Source: Hirundichthys speculiger (taxonomy: Eukaryota; Chordata; Actinopteri; Beloniformes; Exocoetidae). Taken from it: 64,000 nt of DNA. Position 1 is the stretch's first letter. Every line of letters begins with the position of its first letter. Under the pieces are notes generated by a model, which worked only from the letters and a program-made list of their open reading frames with translations, did not search any database and was not told where the DNA came from. Position numbers and translations under genes: made by a program. Where the stretch lies: NCBI GenBank assembly GCA_018398805.1, contig JAGFBZ010002150.1, forward strand, positions 1-64,000. The letters run 5' to 3'. Of the stretch, positions 36,701-48,700 are shown piece by piece.

Positions 36701-39700
36701 CTCTAGTCCTGTTTCTAGTCCTCTAGTCCTGTTTCAGATCCTCTAGTCCTGTTTCAGCTCCTCTAGTCCGTAGTTTCAGCTCCTCTAGTCCTGGTTTCAG
36801 CTCCTCTAGTCCTGGTTTCAGCTCCTCTAGTCCTGGTTTCAGCTCCTCTAGTCCTAGTTCCAGCTCCTCTAGTCCTGGTTTCAGCTCCTCTAGTCCTGGT
36901 TTCAGCTCCTCTAGTCCTGGTTTCAGTTCCTCTAGTCCTGGTTTCAGCTCCTCTAGTCCTGGTTCCAGCTCTTCTAGTCCTGGTTTCAGATCCTCTAGTC
37001 CTGGTTTCAGCTCCTCTAGTCCTGGTTTCAGATCCTCTAGTCCTGGTTTCAGCTCCTCTGGTCCTGGTTTCAACTCCTCTAGTCCTGGTTTCAGCTCCTC
37101 TAGTCCTGGTTCCAGCTCCTCTGGTCCTGGTTTCAACTCCTCTAGTCCTGGTTTCAGCTCCTCTAGTCCTGGTTTCAGCTCCTCTAGTCCTGGTTTCAAC
37201 TCTTCTAGTCCTGGTTTCAGGTCTTCTAGTCCTGGTTTTAACTCTTCTAGTCCTGGTTTCAACTCTTTTAGTCCTGGTTTCAGCTCCTCTAGTCCTGGTT
37301 TCAGGTCTTCTAGTCCTGGTTTCAACTCTTCTAGTCCTGGTTTCAGCTCCTCTAGTCCTGGTTTCAGGTCTTCTAGTCCTGGTTTCAACTCTTCTAGTCC
37401 TGGTTTCAGCTCCTCTAGTCCTGGTTTCAGGTCTTCTAGTCCTGGTATCAACTCTTTTAGTCCTGGTTTCAGCTCCTCTAGTCCTGGTTTCAGGTCTTCT
37501 AGTCCTGGTTTCAGCTCCTCTAGTCCTGGTTTCAACTCTTCTAGTCCTGGTTTCAACTCTTCTAGTCCTGGTTTCAGCGCCTTTGGTCGTAGTTTCAGCT
37601 CCTCTAGTCCTGGTTTCAGGTCTTCTAGTCCTGGTTTCAGGTCTTCTGGTCCTGGTTTCAGCCTCTCTAGTCCTGGTTCCAGCTCCTCTGGTCCTGGTTT
37701 CAACTCTTCTAGTCCTGGTTTCAACTCTTCTAGTCCTGGTTTCAACTCCTCTAGTCCTGGTTTCAGCTCCTCTGGTCGTAGTTTCAGCTCCTCTAGTCCT
37801 GGTTCCAGCTCCTCTGGTCCTGGTTTCAACTCTTCTAGTCCTGGTTTCAACTCTTCTAGTCCTGGTTTCAACTCCTCTAGTCCTGGTTTCAGCTCCTCTG
37901 GTCCTAGTTTCAGCTCCTCTAGTCCTGGTTCCAGCTCCTCTGGTCCTGGTTTCAACTCTTCTAGTCCTGGTTTCAACTCTTCTAGTCCTGGTTTCAACTC
38001 CTCTAGTCCTGGTTTCAGCTCCTCTGGTCGTAGTTTCAGCTCCTCTAGTCCTGGTTTCAGCTCCTCTAGTCCTGGTTTCAGCTCCTCTGGTCGTAGTTTC
38101 AGCTCCTCTAGTCCTGGTTTCAGCTCCTCTGGTCCTGGTTTCAACTCCTCTAGTCCTGGTTTCAGCGCCTTTGGTCGTAGTTTCAGCTCCTCTAGTCCTG
38201 GTTTCAACTCCTCTAGTCCTGGTTTCAGGTCTTCTAGTCCTGGTTTCAGCTCCTCTAGTCCTGGTTCCAGCTCCTCTAGTCCTGGTTTCAGCGCCTCTAG
38301 TCGTAGTTTCAACTCTTCTAGTCCTGGTTTCAGGTCTTCTGGTCCTGGTTTCAGCCCCTCTAGTCCTGGTTTCAGGTCTTCTAGTCCTGGTTTTTAGGTC
38401 TTCTGGTGGTTCTGGTCAGAATGAACATTTGTTGGTATCATCAGGTAGGTGTGGTCCAGGCATGGTATAGGCTTGGTCCAGGTGTGGTCCAGGTGTGGAG
38501 GTGTGGTCCAGGCTTGGTCCAGGTGTGGTAGCAGGTCAGTCAGGTAGCTGTGAAGCTTCTCCAGGAGGAGGTGCAGTGATCTCTTATTTTTCGTGGTTAA
38601 TGGGAACCAGCGCCCCCCCGCGTAAATCAAAATCCGCGATCTGGAGTCGGAGCCTCCCGGGCCCCAATAATGTGTTTAAAATATGTTTAAAAACCCCCAA
38701 AAAGTAGCGAAACAAGACAAAGGCTCAACTGTGGTCTTTCTGTTTCCTTCACAGCCTCTGGTCTCTGAACCGTAGTAAAGAAAACGGTGGTATTGTGCTA
38801 TTTTTGGCTCCTAATTAGCAGCTAACATGCTAACAACAACAAAAGAAACAGTCCGGTTTTCTCTGCATTGAACTAGCACTTTATTCTGTCACTGGAGGAA
38901 CTTGTAACATCACACAGGTTGTATTGTTGGGCTCCTGTCGGTTAACAGAGAATGTAAATCTATACACGCTGGGCTGCTGTTGATGCTCACTACACTTTTC
39001 ATCTAACCCCGTTTTCATTCTGCCGTCCCACGACACACACACTACATTACCCATAAGGCCACACTAACCCTCTGACCCTCCCTGTTGCAGCTCCAAGCGT
39101 CCAGCAGGGATGTCCAGCGTCCTGAGTCGTATCGGAGGAAAGAAGCAGAAGATGAGCACGCTGGAGAAGTCCAAGATGGACTGGGACGCCTTCAAGTCAG
39201 AGGAGGGGATCACAGACGAGCTGGCCATCCACAACCGGGGCAGAGACGGGTGAGACCAGCAGAACCTCCACCAGAGTGAGACCAGCAGAACCTCCACCAG
39301 AGTGAGACCAGCAGAACCTCCACCAGAGTTCTGCTCTGATCCAGGATCATGTTTCTGTTTTCACTCTAACTCAGCTCAACCTCTCAGAGGGTTTCTGGGA
39401 CTTCATCTGCTGCCACACAGGCTCTGCTGCTGGACCGCCGTTTTACTGCCATTTTCCCGCTCTGCCTCTCCAGAACCACAAACCTCCATGTGGTCGGTGA
39501 TGTCACTGCAGCTGGATGGTTCCAGAACTCAGGCCTCTAATTAACCAATTACACCTCCAATTAGAGCAGCAGTTCCTCCAAACATGTTACACAGCGGTTT
39601 CACTTCCCGCCTCGTCCCAGGCCCGATGCTGCGTCTGCTGTGGTTCAGAACCAGGACCTCACTGAGGACCGGTCCGGAACCAGGACCTCACTGAGGACCG

Positions 39701-42700
39701 GTCGGGAACCAGGACCTCACTGAGGACCGGTCGGGAACCAGGACCTCACTGAGGACCGGTTCTTCATCTTCAGAAGTCAGAACCGGCTCCGATGTAGCAC
39801 AGCTGGTGCTGCTGTGATCCTGGAGCTGTTGGGATGGGTCCAGGAACCGGTTCTGTTTGGGGCCAGGGTCTCGGTGACCAACCAGCAGCAGTGGACCAGG
39901 AGGTCCAGCGGTCCATTTAGAGTAATTAGAGCTTCCAGCCTGAAGGGAGTTTCAGCATGCCAGCAGCCATCAGAGAAGATCTGATCTAGAACCAGTTTTA
40001 ATTCAAGAACCTCGTTGGTGTTGCATCACTGCTGGAGGCCAGAACCCAGAGACCCGAGTCAGAACCCGGAGACCAGAGTCAGAACCCAGAGACCAGTCAG
40101 AACTCGGAGACCAGAGTCAGAACCCAGAGATTAGAGTCAAAGCCCGGAGACCAGAGTCTAAGCCCAGAGACTAGAGTCAGAACCCAGAGACCAGAGTCAA
40201 AGCCCAGAAACTAGAGTCTAAGCCCAGAGACCAGAGTCAGAACCCAGAGACCAGAGTCTAAGCCCAGAGACCAGAGTCAGAACCCAGAGACCAGTCAGAA
40301 CTCGGAGACCAGAGTCAGAACCCAAAGACCAGAGTCAGAACCCAGAGACCAGTCAGAACCCAGAGACCAGAGTCAGAACCCAGAGACCAGAGTCAGAACC
40401 CAGAGACCAGAGTCAAAGCCCAGAAACTAGAGTCTAAGCCCAGAGACCAGAGTCAGAACCCAGAGACCAGTCAGAACTCGGAGACCAGAGTCAGAACCCA
40501 AAGACTAGAGTCAAAGCCCAGAGACCAGAGTCAGAACCCAGAGACCAGAGTCAAAGCCCAGAGACTAGAGTCTAAGCCCAAAGACTAGAGTCAAAGCCCG
40601 GAGACTAGAGTCAGAACCCAGAGACTAGAGTCTAAGCCCATAGACTAGAGTCTAAACCCGGAGACTAGAGTCAGAACCCAGAGACCAGTCAGAACTCGGA
40701 GACCAGAGTCAGAACCCAGAGACTAGAGTCTAAGCCCATAGACTAGAGTCTAAACCCGGAGACTAGAGTCAAAGCCCAGAGACTAGAGTCTAAGCCCGGA
40801 GACTAGAGTCTAAGCCCGGAGACTAGAGTCAAAGCCCAGAGACTAGAGTCTAAGCCCGGAGACTAGAGTCAAAGCCCAGAGACCAGAGTCAGAACCCAAA
40901 GACTAGAGTCAAAGCTCAGAGACTAGAGTCTAAGCCCAGAGACTAGAGTCTAAGCCCGGAGACTAGAGTCAAAGCCCGGAGACTAGAGTCTAAGCCCGGA
41001 GACTAGAGTCAAAGCCCAGAGACCAGAGTCAGAACCCAAAGACTAGAGTCAAAGCTCAGAGACTAGAGTCTAAGCCCAGAGACTAGAGTCTAAGCCCGGA
41101 GACTAGAGTCTAAGCCCGGAGACTAGAGTCAAAGCCCAGAGACTAGAGTCTAAGAGCCGGAGACTAAGTCAGAGACAAAGCCCAGAGACCAGAGTCAGAA
41201 CCCAGAAAGACTAGAGTCAAAGCCAGAGACTAGAGTCTAAGCCCCGGAGACTAGAGTCTAAGCCCGGAGACTAGAGTCAAAGCCCGGAGACTATAGAGTC
41301 AAAGCCCAGAGACTAGAGTCAAAAGCCAGAGACTAGAGTCTAGAGAGTCAAGCCCGGAGAACTAGAGTCAAAGCCCGGAGACTAGAGCTAGAGTCAAAGC
41401 CCGGAGACTAGAGTCAAAGCCCGGAGACCAGAGTCAGAGTAGCCCGGAACCCAGAGACTAGAGTCTAGCCCGAGAGACTAGAGTCTAAGCCCAGACTAGA
41501 GTCAGAACCCGGACTAGAGTCTAAGCCCGAGACTAGAGTCAAAACTAGAGTCTAACCCGGAGACCCGGAGACTAGAGTCTAAGTCTAAGCCCGGAGACTA
41601 GAGTCTAAGCCCGGAGACTAGAGTCAAAGCCCGGAGACTAGAGTCAAAGCCCGGAGACTAAAGTCAAAGCCCGGAGACTAGAGTCAGAACCCAGAGACTA
41701 GAGTCTAAGCCCATAGACTAGAGTCTAAACCCGGAGACTAGAGTCTAAGCCCGGAGACTAGAGTCAGAACCCAGAGTCAGAACCCGGAGACCAGAGTCAG
41801 AACCCAGAGACCAGTCAGAACTCGGAGACCAGAGTCAGAACCCAAAGACTAGAGTCAAAGCCCAGAGACCAGAGTCAGAACCCAAAGACTAGAGTCTAAG
41901 CCCAGAGACTAGAGTCTAAGCCCGGAGACTAGAGTCAAAGCCCGGAGACTAGAGTCAAAGCCCGGAGACCAGAGTCAAAGCCCGGAGACTAGAGTCAAAG
42001 CCCGGAGACTAGAGTCAAAGCCCGGAGACTAGAGCAAACCCGGACTAGAGTCTAAGCCCGGAGACTAGAGTCTAAGCCCGGAGACTAGAGTCTAAGCCCG
42101 GAGACTAGAGTCTAACCCGGAGACTAGAGTCAAAGCCCGGAGACTAGAGTCTAAGCCCGGAGACTAGAGTCAAAGCCCATAGACTAGAGTCTAAACCCGG
42201 AGACTAGAGTCTAAGCCCGGAGACTAGAGTCTAAGCCCCGAGACTAGAGTCTAAGCCCGGAGACTAGAGTCAAAGCCCGGAGACTAGAGTCAAAGCCCGG
42301 AGACCAGAGTCAAAGCCCGGAGACTAGAGTCTAAGCCCATAGACTAGAGTCTAAACCCGGAGACTAGAGTCAGAACCCAGAGACCAGTCAGAACTCGGAG
42401 ACCAGAGTCAGAACCCAAAGACTAGAGTCAAAGCCCAGAGACCAGAGTCAGAACCCAAAGACTAGAGTCAAAGCCCAGAGACTAGAGTCTAAGCCCGGAG
42501 ACTAGAGTCAAAGCCCGGAGACTAGAGTCAAAGCCCGGAGACCAGAGTCAAAGCCCGGAGACTAGAGTCAAAGCCCGGAGACTAGAGTCAAAGCCCGGAG
42601 ACTAGAGTCAAAGCCCGGAGACCAGAGTCAAAGCCCGGAGACTAGAGTCAGAACCCAGAGACTAGAGTCTAAGCCCAGAGACTAGAGTCTAAGCCCAGAG

Positions 42701-45700
42701 ACTAGAGTCAGAACCCGGAGACTAGAGTCTAAGCCCATAGACTAGAGTCTAAACCCGGAGACTAGAGTCAGAACCCAGAGAGACCAGATCCAGAACTCGG
42801 AGACCAGAGTCAGAACCCAAGACTAGAGTCAAAGCCCAGAGACCAGAGTCAGAACCCAAAGACTAGAGTCAAAGCCCAGAGACTAGAGTCTAAGCCCGGA
42901 GACTAGAGTCAGAACCCGAGTCAGAACCCGGAGACCAGAGTCAGAACCCAGAGACCAGTCAGAACTCGGAGACCAGAGTCAGACCCAAAGACTAAGCTAG
43001 AGTCAAAGCCCAGAGACCAGAGTCAGAACCCAAAGACTAGAGTCTAAGCCCAGAGACTAGAGTCTAAGCCCGGAGACTAGAGTCAAAGCCCGGAGACTAG
43101 AGTCAAAGCCCGGAGACTAGAGTCAAAGCCCGGAGACTAGAGTCAAAGCCCGGAGACTAGAGTCTAAGCCCGGAGACTAGAGTCTAAGCCCGGAGACTAG
43201 AGTCTAAGCCCGGAGACTAGAGTCAAAGCCCGGAGACTAGAGTCAGAACCCGGAGACCAGAGTCAGAACCCGGAGACCAGAGTCAGAACCCGGAGACCAG
43301 AGTCAGAACCCAGAGACTAGAGTCTAAGCCCAGAGACTAGAGTCTAAGCCCGGAGACTAGAGTCTAAGCCCGGAGATTAGAGTCAAAGCCCGGAGACTAG
43401 AGTCTAAGCCCGGAGACTAGAGTCTAAGCCCGGAGACTAGAGTAAGCCCGGAGACTAGAGTCTAAGCCCGGAGACTAGAGTCTAAGCCCGGAGACTAGAG
43501 TCTAAGCCCGGAGACCAGAGTCAGAACCCGGAGACCAGAGTCAGAACCCAGAGACTAGAGTCTAAGCCCAGAGACTAGAGTCTAAGCCCAGAGACTAGAG
43601 TCAGAACCCGGAGACTAGAGTCAGAACCCAGAGACTAGAGTCAAAGCCCGGAGACTAGAGTCTAAGCCCGGAGACTAGAGTCAAAGCCCATAGACTAGAG
43701 TCTAAACCCGGAGACTAGAGTCTAAGCCCGGAGACTAGAGTCTAAGCCCGGATAAGTCTAGCCGAGACTAGAGTCTAAGCCCGGAGACTAGAGTCTAAGC
43801 CCGGAGACTAGAGTCTAGAAGTAGACCAGAGTCAGAACCCGGAGACTAGAGTCAAAGCCCAGAGACTAGAGTCTAAGCCCGGAGACTAGAGTCTAAGCCC
43901 GGAGACTAGAGTCAGAACCCGGAGAGTCCCCGGAGAGAGTCAGAACCCGGAGACCAGAGTCAGAACCCGGAGACTAGAGTCTAAGCCCAGAGACTAGAGT
44001 CCCCAGAGAGTCTAAGCCCCGGAGACTAGAGTCTAAGCCCGGAACTAGAGTCAAAGCCCGGAGACTAGAGTCTAAAGCCCGGAGACTAGAGTCTAAGCCC
44101 GGAGACTAGAGTCAAGCCCGGAGACTAGAGTCAAAGCCCGAGACTAGAGCCCCCGGAGACTAGAGTCTAAGCCCGGAGACTAGAGTCAAAGCCCGGAGAC
44201 TAGAGTCAAAGCCCGGAGACTAGAGTCAAAGCCCGGAGACTAGAGTCAAACCCCGGAGACTAGAGTCTAAGCCCGGAGACTAGAGTCTAAGCCCGGAGAC
44301 TAGAGTCTAAGCCCTGAGACTAGAGTCAGAACCCGGAGACCAGAGTCAGAACCCGGAGACTAGAGTCAGAACCCAGAGACTAGAGTCTAAGCCCAGAGAC
44401 TAGAGTCTAAGCCCGGAGACTAGAGTCAGAACCCGGAGACTAGAGTCAGAACCCAGAGACTACAGTCTAAGCCCATAGACTAGAGTCTAAACCCGGAGAC
44501 TAGAGTCTAAGCCCGGAGACTAGAGTCAAAGCCCGGAGACTAGAGTCAAAGCCCGGAGACTAAAGTCAAAGCCCGGAGACTAGAGTCAGAGCCCGGAGAC
44601 TAGAGTCAGAACCCAGAGACTAGAGTCTAAGCCCATAGACTAGAGTCTAAGCCCGGAGACTAGAGTCTAAGCCCGGAGACTAGAGTCAGAACCCAGAGAC
44701 TACAGTCTAAGCCCATAGACTAGAGTCTAAGCCCGGAGAGAGTCAGAACCCAGAGACCAGTCAGAACTCGGAGACCAGAGTCAGAACCCAGAGACTAGAG
44801 TCTAAGCCCATAGACTAGAGTCTAAACCCGAGACTAGAGTCAAAGCCCAGAGACTAGAGTCTAAGCCCGGAGACTAGAGTCTAAGCCCGGAGACTAGAGT
44901 CTAAGCCCGGAGACTAGAGTCTAAGCCCGGAGACTAGAGTCTAAGCCCGGAGACTAGAGTCTAAGCCCGGAGACTAGAGTCTAAGCCCGGAGACTAGAGT
45001 CAAAGCCCGGAGACTAGAGTCAAAGCCCGAGAACTAGAAGTCAAAGCCCGGAGACTAGAGTCAGAACCCAGAGACTAGAGTCTAAGCCCGGAGACTAGAG
45101 TCTAAGCCCTGAGACTAGAGTCTAAGCCCTGAGACTAGAGTCAGAACCCAGAGTCAGAACCCGGAGACCAGAGTCAGAACCCAGAGACCAGTCAGAACTC
45201 GGAGACCAGAGTCAGAACCCAAAGACTAGAGTCAAAGCCCAGAGACCAGAGTCAGAACCCAAAGACTAGAGTCAAAGCTCAGAGACTAGAGTCTAAGCCC
45301 AGAGACTAGAGTCTAAGCCCGGAGACTAGAGTCAAAGCCCGGAGACTAGAGTCAAAGCCCGGAGACTAGAGTCAAAGCCCGGAGACTAGAGTCAAAGCCC
45401 GGAGACTAGAGTCAAAGCCCGGAGACCAGAGTCAAAGCCCGGAGACTAGAGTCAAAGCCCGAGACCAGAGTCAAAGCCCGGAGACTAGAGTCTAAGCCCA
45501 GAGACTAGAGTCTAAGCCCAGAGACTAGAGTCAGAACCCGGAGACTAGAGTCTAAGCCCATAGACTAGAGTCTAAACCCGGAGACTAGAGTCAGAACCCA
45601 GAGACCAGTCAGAACTCGGAGACCAGAGTCAGAACCCAAAGACTAGAGTCAAAGCCCAGAGACCAGAGTCAGAACCCAAAGACTAGAGTCAAAGCCCAGA

Positions 45701-48700
45701 GACTAGAGTCTAAGCCCAGAGACTAGAGTCTAAGCCCAGAGACTAGAGTCTAAGCCCGGAGACTAGAGTCTAAGCCCGGAGACTAGAGTCAAAGCCCAGA
45801 GACTAGAGTCTAAGCCCGGAGACTAGAGTCTAAGCCCGGAGACTAGAGTCTAAGCCCGGAGACTAGAGTCTAAGCCCGGAGACTAGAGTCTAAGAGCCCG
45901 GAGACTAGAGTCAAAGCCCGGAGACTAGAGTCATAAAGCCCGGAGACTAGAGTCAAGCCCGAGACTAGAGTCAAAGCCCGGAGACTAAGTCAAACCCGGA
46001 GAGAAGTCAAACCCAGAGACTAGAGTCTAAACCCTGAGACCTAGAGTCAGAACCCAGAGTCAGAACCCGGAGACCAGAGTCAGAACCCAGAGACCAGTCA
46101 GAACTCGGAGACCAGAGTCAGAACCCAAAGACTAGAGTCAAAGCCCAGAGACCAGAGTCAGAACCCAAAGACTAGAGTCAAAGCTCAGAGACTAGAGTCT
46201 AAGCCCAGAGACTAAGTCTAGAGGAGACTAAGCCCGAGACTAGGAGTCAAAGCCCGGAGACTAGAGTCTAAGAGTCAAAGCCCGGAGACTAGAGTCAGAG
46301 TCAAAGCCCGGAGACTAGAGTCAAAGCCCGGAGACCAGAGTCAAAGCCCGGAGACTAGAGTCAGAACCCAGAGACTAGAGTCTAAGCCCAGAGACTAGAG
46401 TCTAAGCCCAGAGACTAGAGTCAGAACCCGGAGACTAGAGTCTAAGCCCATAGACTAGAGTCTAAACCCGGAGACTAGAGTCAGAACCCAGAGACCAGTC
46501 AAACAGAACTCGGAGACCAGAGTCAGAACCCAAAGACTAGAGTCAAGCCCAGAGACCAGAGTCAGAACCCAAAGACTAGAGTCAAAGCCCAGAGACTAGA
46601 GTCTAAGCCCAGAGACTAGAGTCAAAGCCCAGAGACTAGAGTCTAAGCCCGGAGACTAGAGTCTAAGCCCGGAGACTAGAGTCAAAGCCCGGAGACTAGA
46701 GTCAAAGCCCGGAGACTAGAGTCAAAGCCCGAGACTAAAGTCAAAGAACTAGTCAGAGACTAGAGTCAGAACTAGAAGCCCAGGAGACTAGAGTCTAAGC
46801 CCGGAGACTAGACTAAGAGTCAGAAACCAGAACCCAGTCAGAACCCGGAGACCAGAGTCAGAACCCAGAGACCAGTCAGAACTCGGAGACCAGAGTCAGA
46901 ACCCAAAGACTAGAGTCAAAGCCCAGAGACCAGAGTCAGAACCCAAAGACTAGAGTCTAAGCCCAGACACTAGAGTCTAAGCCCGGAGACTAGAGTCAAG
47001 CCCGGAGACCAGAGTCAAAGCCCGGAATAGAGTCCCGGAGACTAGAGTCTAAGCCCGGAGACTAGAGTCTAAGCCCGGAGACTAGAGTCTAAGAAGTAGA
47101 GCCGGAGACTAGAGTCTAAGCCCGGAGAGACTAGCCCGGAGTCAAAGCCCGGAGACTAGAGTCAGAACCCGGAGACCAGAGTCAGAACCCGAGACCAGAG
47201 TCAGAACCCGGAGAGAGAACCCAGAGACCAGAGTCTAAGCCCAGAGACTAGAGTCTAAGCCCGGAGACTAGAGTCAGAACCCGGAGACTAGAGTCAGAAC
47301 CCAGAGACTAGAGTCTAAGCCCATAGACTAGAGTCTAAACCCGGAGACTAGAGTCTAAGCCCGGAGACTAGAGTCAAAGCCCGGAGACTAGAGTCAAAGC
47401 CCGGAGACTAGAGTCTAAACCCGGAGACTAGAGTCAAGGAGACTAGAGCAGAGACTAGAGTCTAAGCCCATAGACTAGAGTCTAAACCCGGAGACTAGAG
47501 AGAAAGAGACTAGAGTCTAAGCCCGGAGACTAGAGTCAAGCCCGGAGACTAGAGTCAAAGCCGGAGACTAGCAGTCAAAGCCCGGAGACTAAGTCAAAGC
47601 CCGGAGACTAGAGTCAGAACCCAGAGACTAGAGTCTAAGCCCATAGACTAGAGTCTAAGCCCGGAGACTAGAGTCTAAGCCCGGAGACTAGAGTCAGAAC
47701 CCAGAGACTAGAGTCTAAGCCCATAGACTAGAGTCTAAACCCGGAGACTAGAGTCAGAACCCAGAGACCAGTCAGAACTCGGAGACCAGAGTCAGAACCC
47801 AGAGACTAGAGTCTAAGCCCATAGACTAGAGTCTAAACCCGGAGACTAGAGTCAAAGCCCAGAGACTAGAGTCTAAGCCCGGAGACTAGAGTCTAAGCCC
47901 GGAGACTAGAGTCTAAGCCCGGAGACTAGAGTCTAAGCCCGGAGACTAGAGTCTAAGCCCGGAGACTAGAGTCTAAGCCCGGAGACTAGAGTCTAAGCCC
48001 GGAGACTAGAGTCAAAGCCCGGAGACTAGAGTCAAAGCCCGGAGACTAAAGTCAAAGCCCGGAGACTAGAGTCAGAACCCAGAGACTAGAGTCTAAGCCC
48101 ATAGACTAGAGTCTAAACCCGGAGACTAGAGTCTAGAGTCAGAACCCAGAGAGAGAGAGTCAGAACCCAGAGACCAGTCAGAACTCGGAGACCAGAGTCA
48201 GAACCCAAAGACTAGAGTCAAAGCCCAGAGACCAGAGTCAGAACCCAAAGACTAGAGTCAAAGCTCAGAGACTAGAGTCTAAGCCCGGAGACTAGAGTCT
48301 AAGCCCGGAGACTAGAGTCTAAGCCCGGAGACTAGAGTCAAAGCCCGGAGACCAGAGTCAAAGCCCAGAGACTAGAGTCAAAGCCCGGAGACCAGAGTCA
48401 AAGCCCGGAGACCAGAGTCAAAGCCCGGAGAAGAGAGAAACCCAGAGAGTCAGTCTAAGCCCAGAGCTAGATCTAGAGAGACTAGAGTCAGAACCCGGAG
48501 ACTAGAGTCTAAGCCCATAGACTAGAGTCTAAACCCGGAGACTAGAGTCAGAACCCAGAGACCAGTCAGAAACTCGGAGACCAGAGTCAGAACCCAAAGA
48601 CTAGAGTCAAAGCCCAGAGAGTCCAGAGTCAGAACCCAAGAACTAGAGTCAAAGCCCAGAGACTAGAGTCTAAGCCCAGAGACTAGAGTCAAGCCCAGAG

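Noticed and set aside
36723..38312. Open - strand frame of 529 codons with LEELKPG heptads
   Set aside because: The 21-bp unit is seven codons without a stop, so the frame stays open by arithmetic. It lies inside cfdp1 intron 5 on the other strand.
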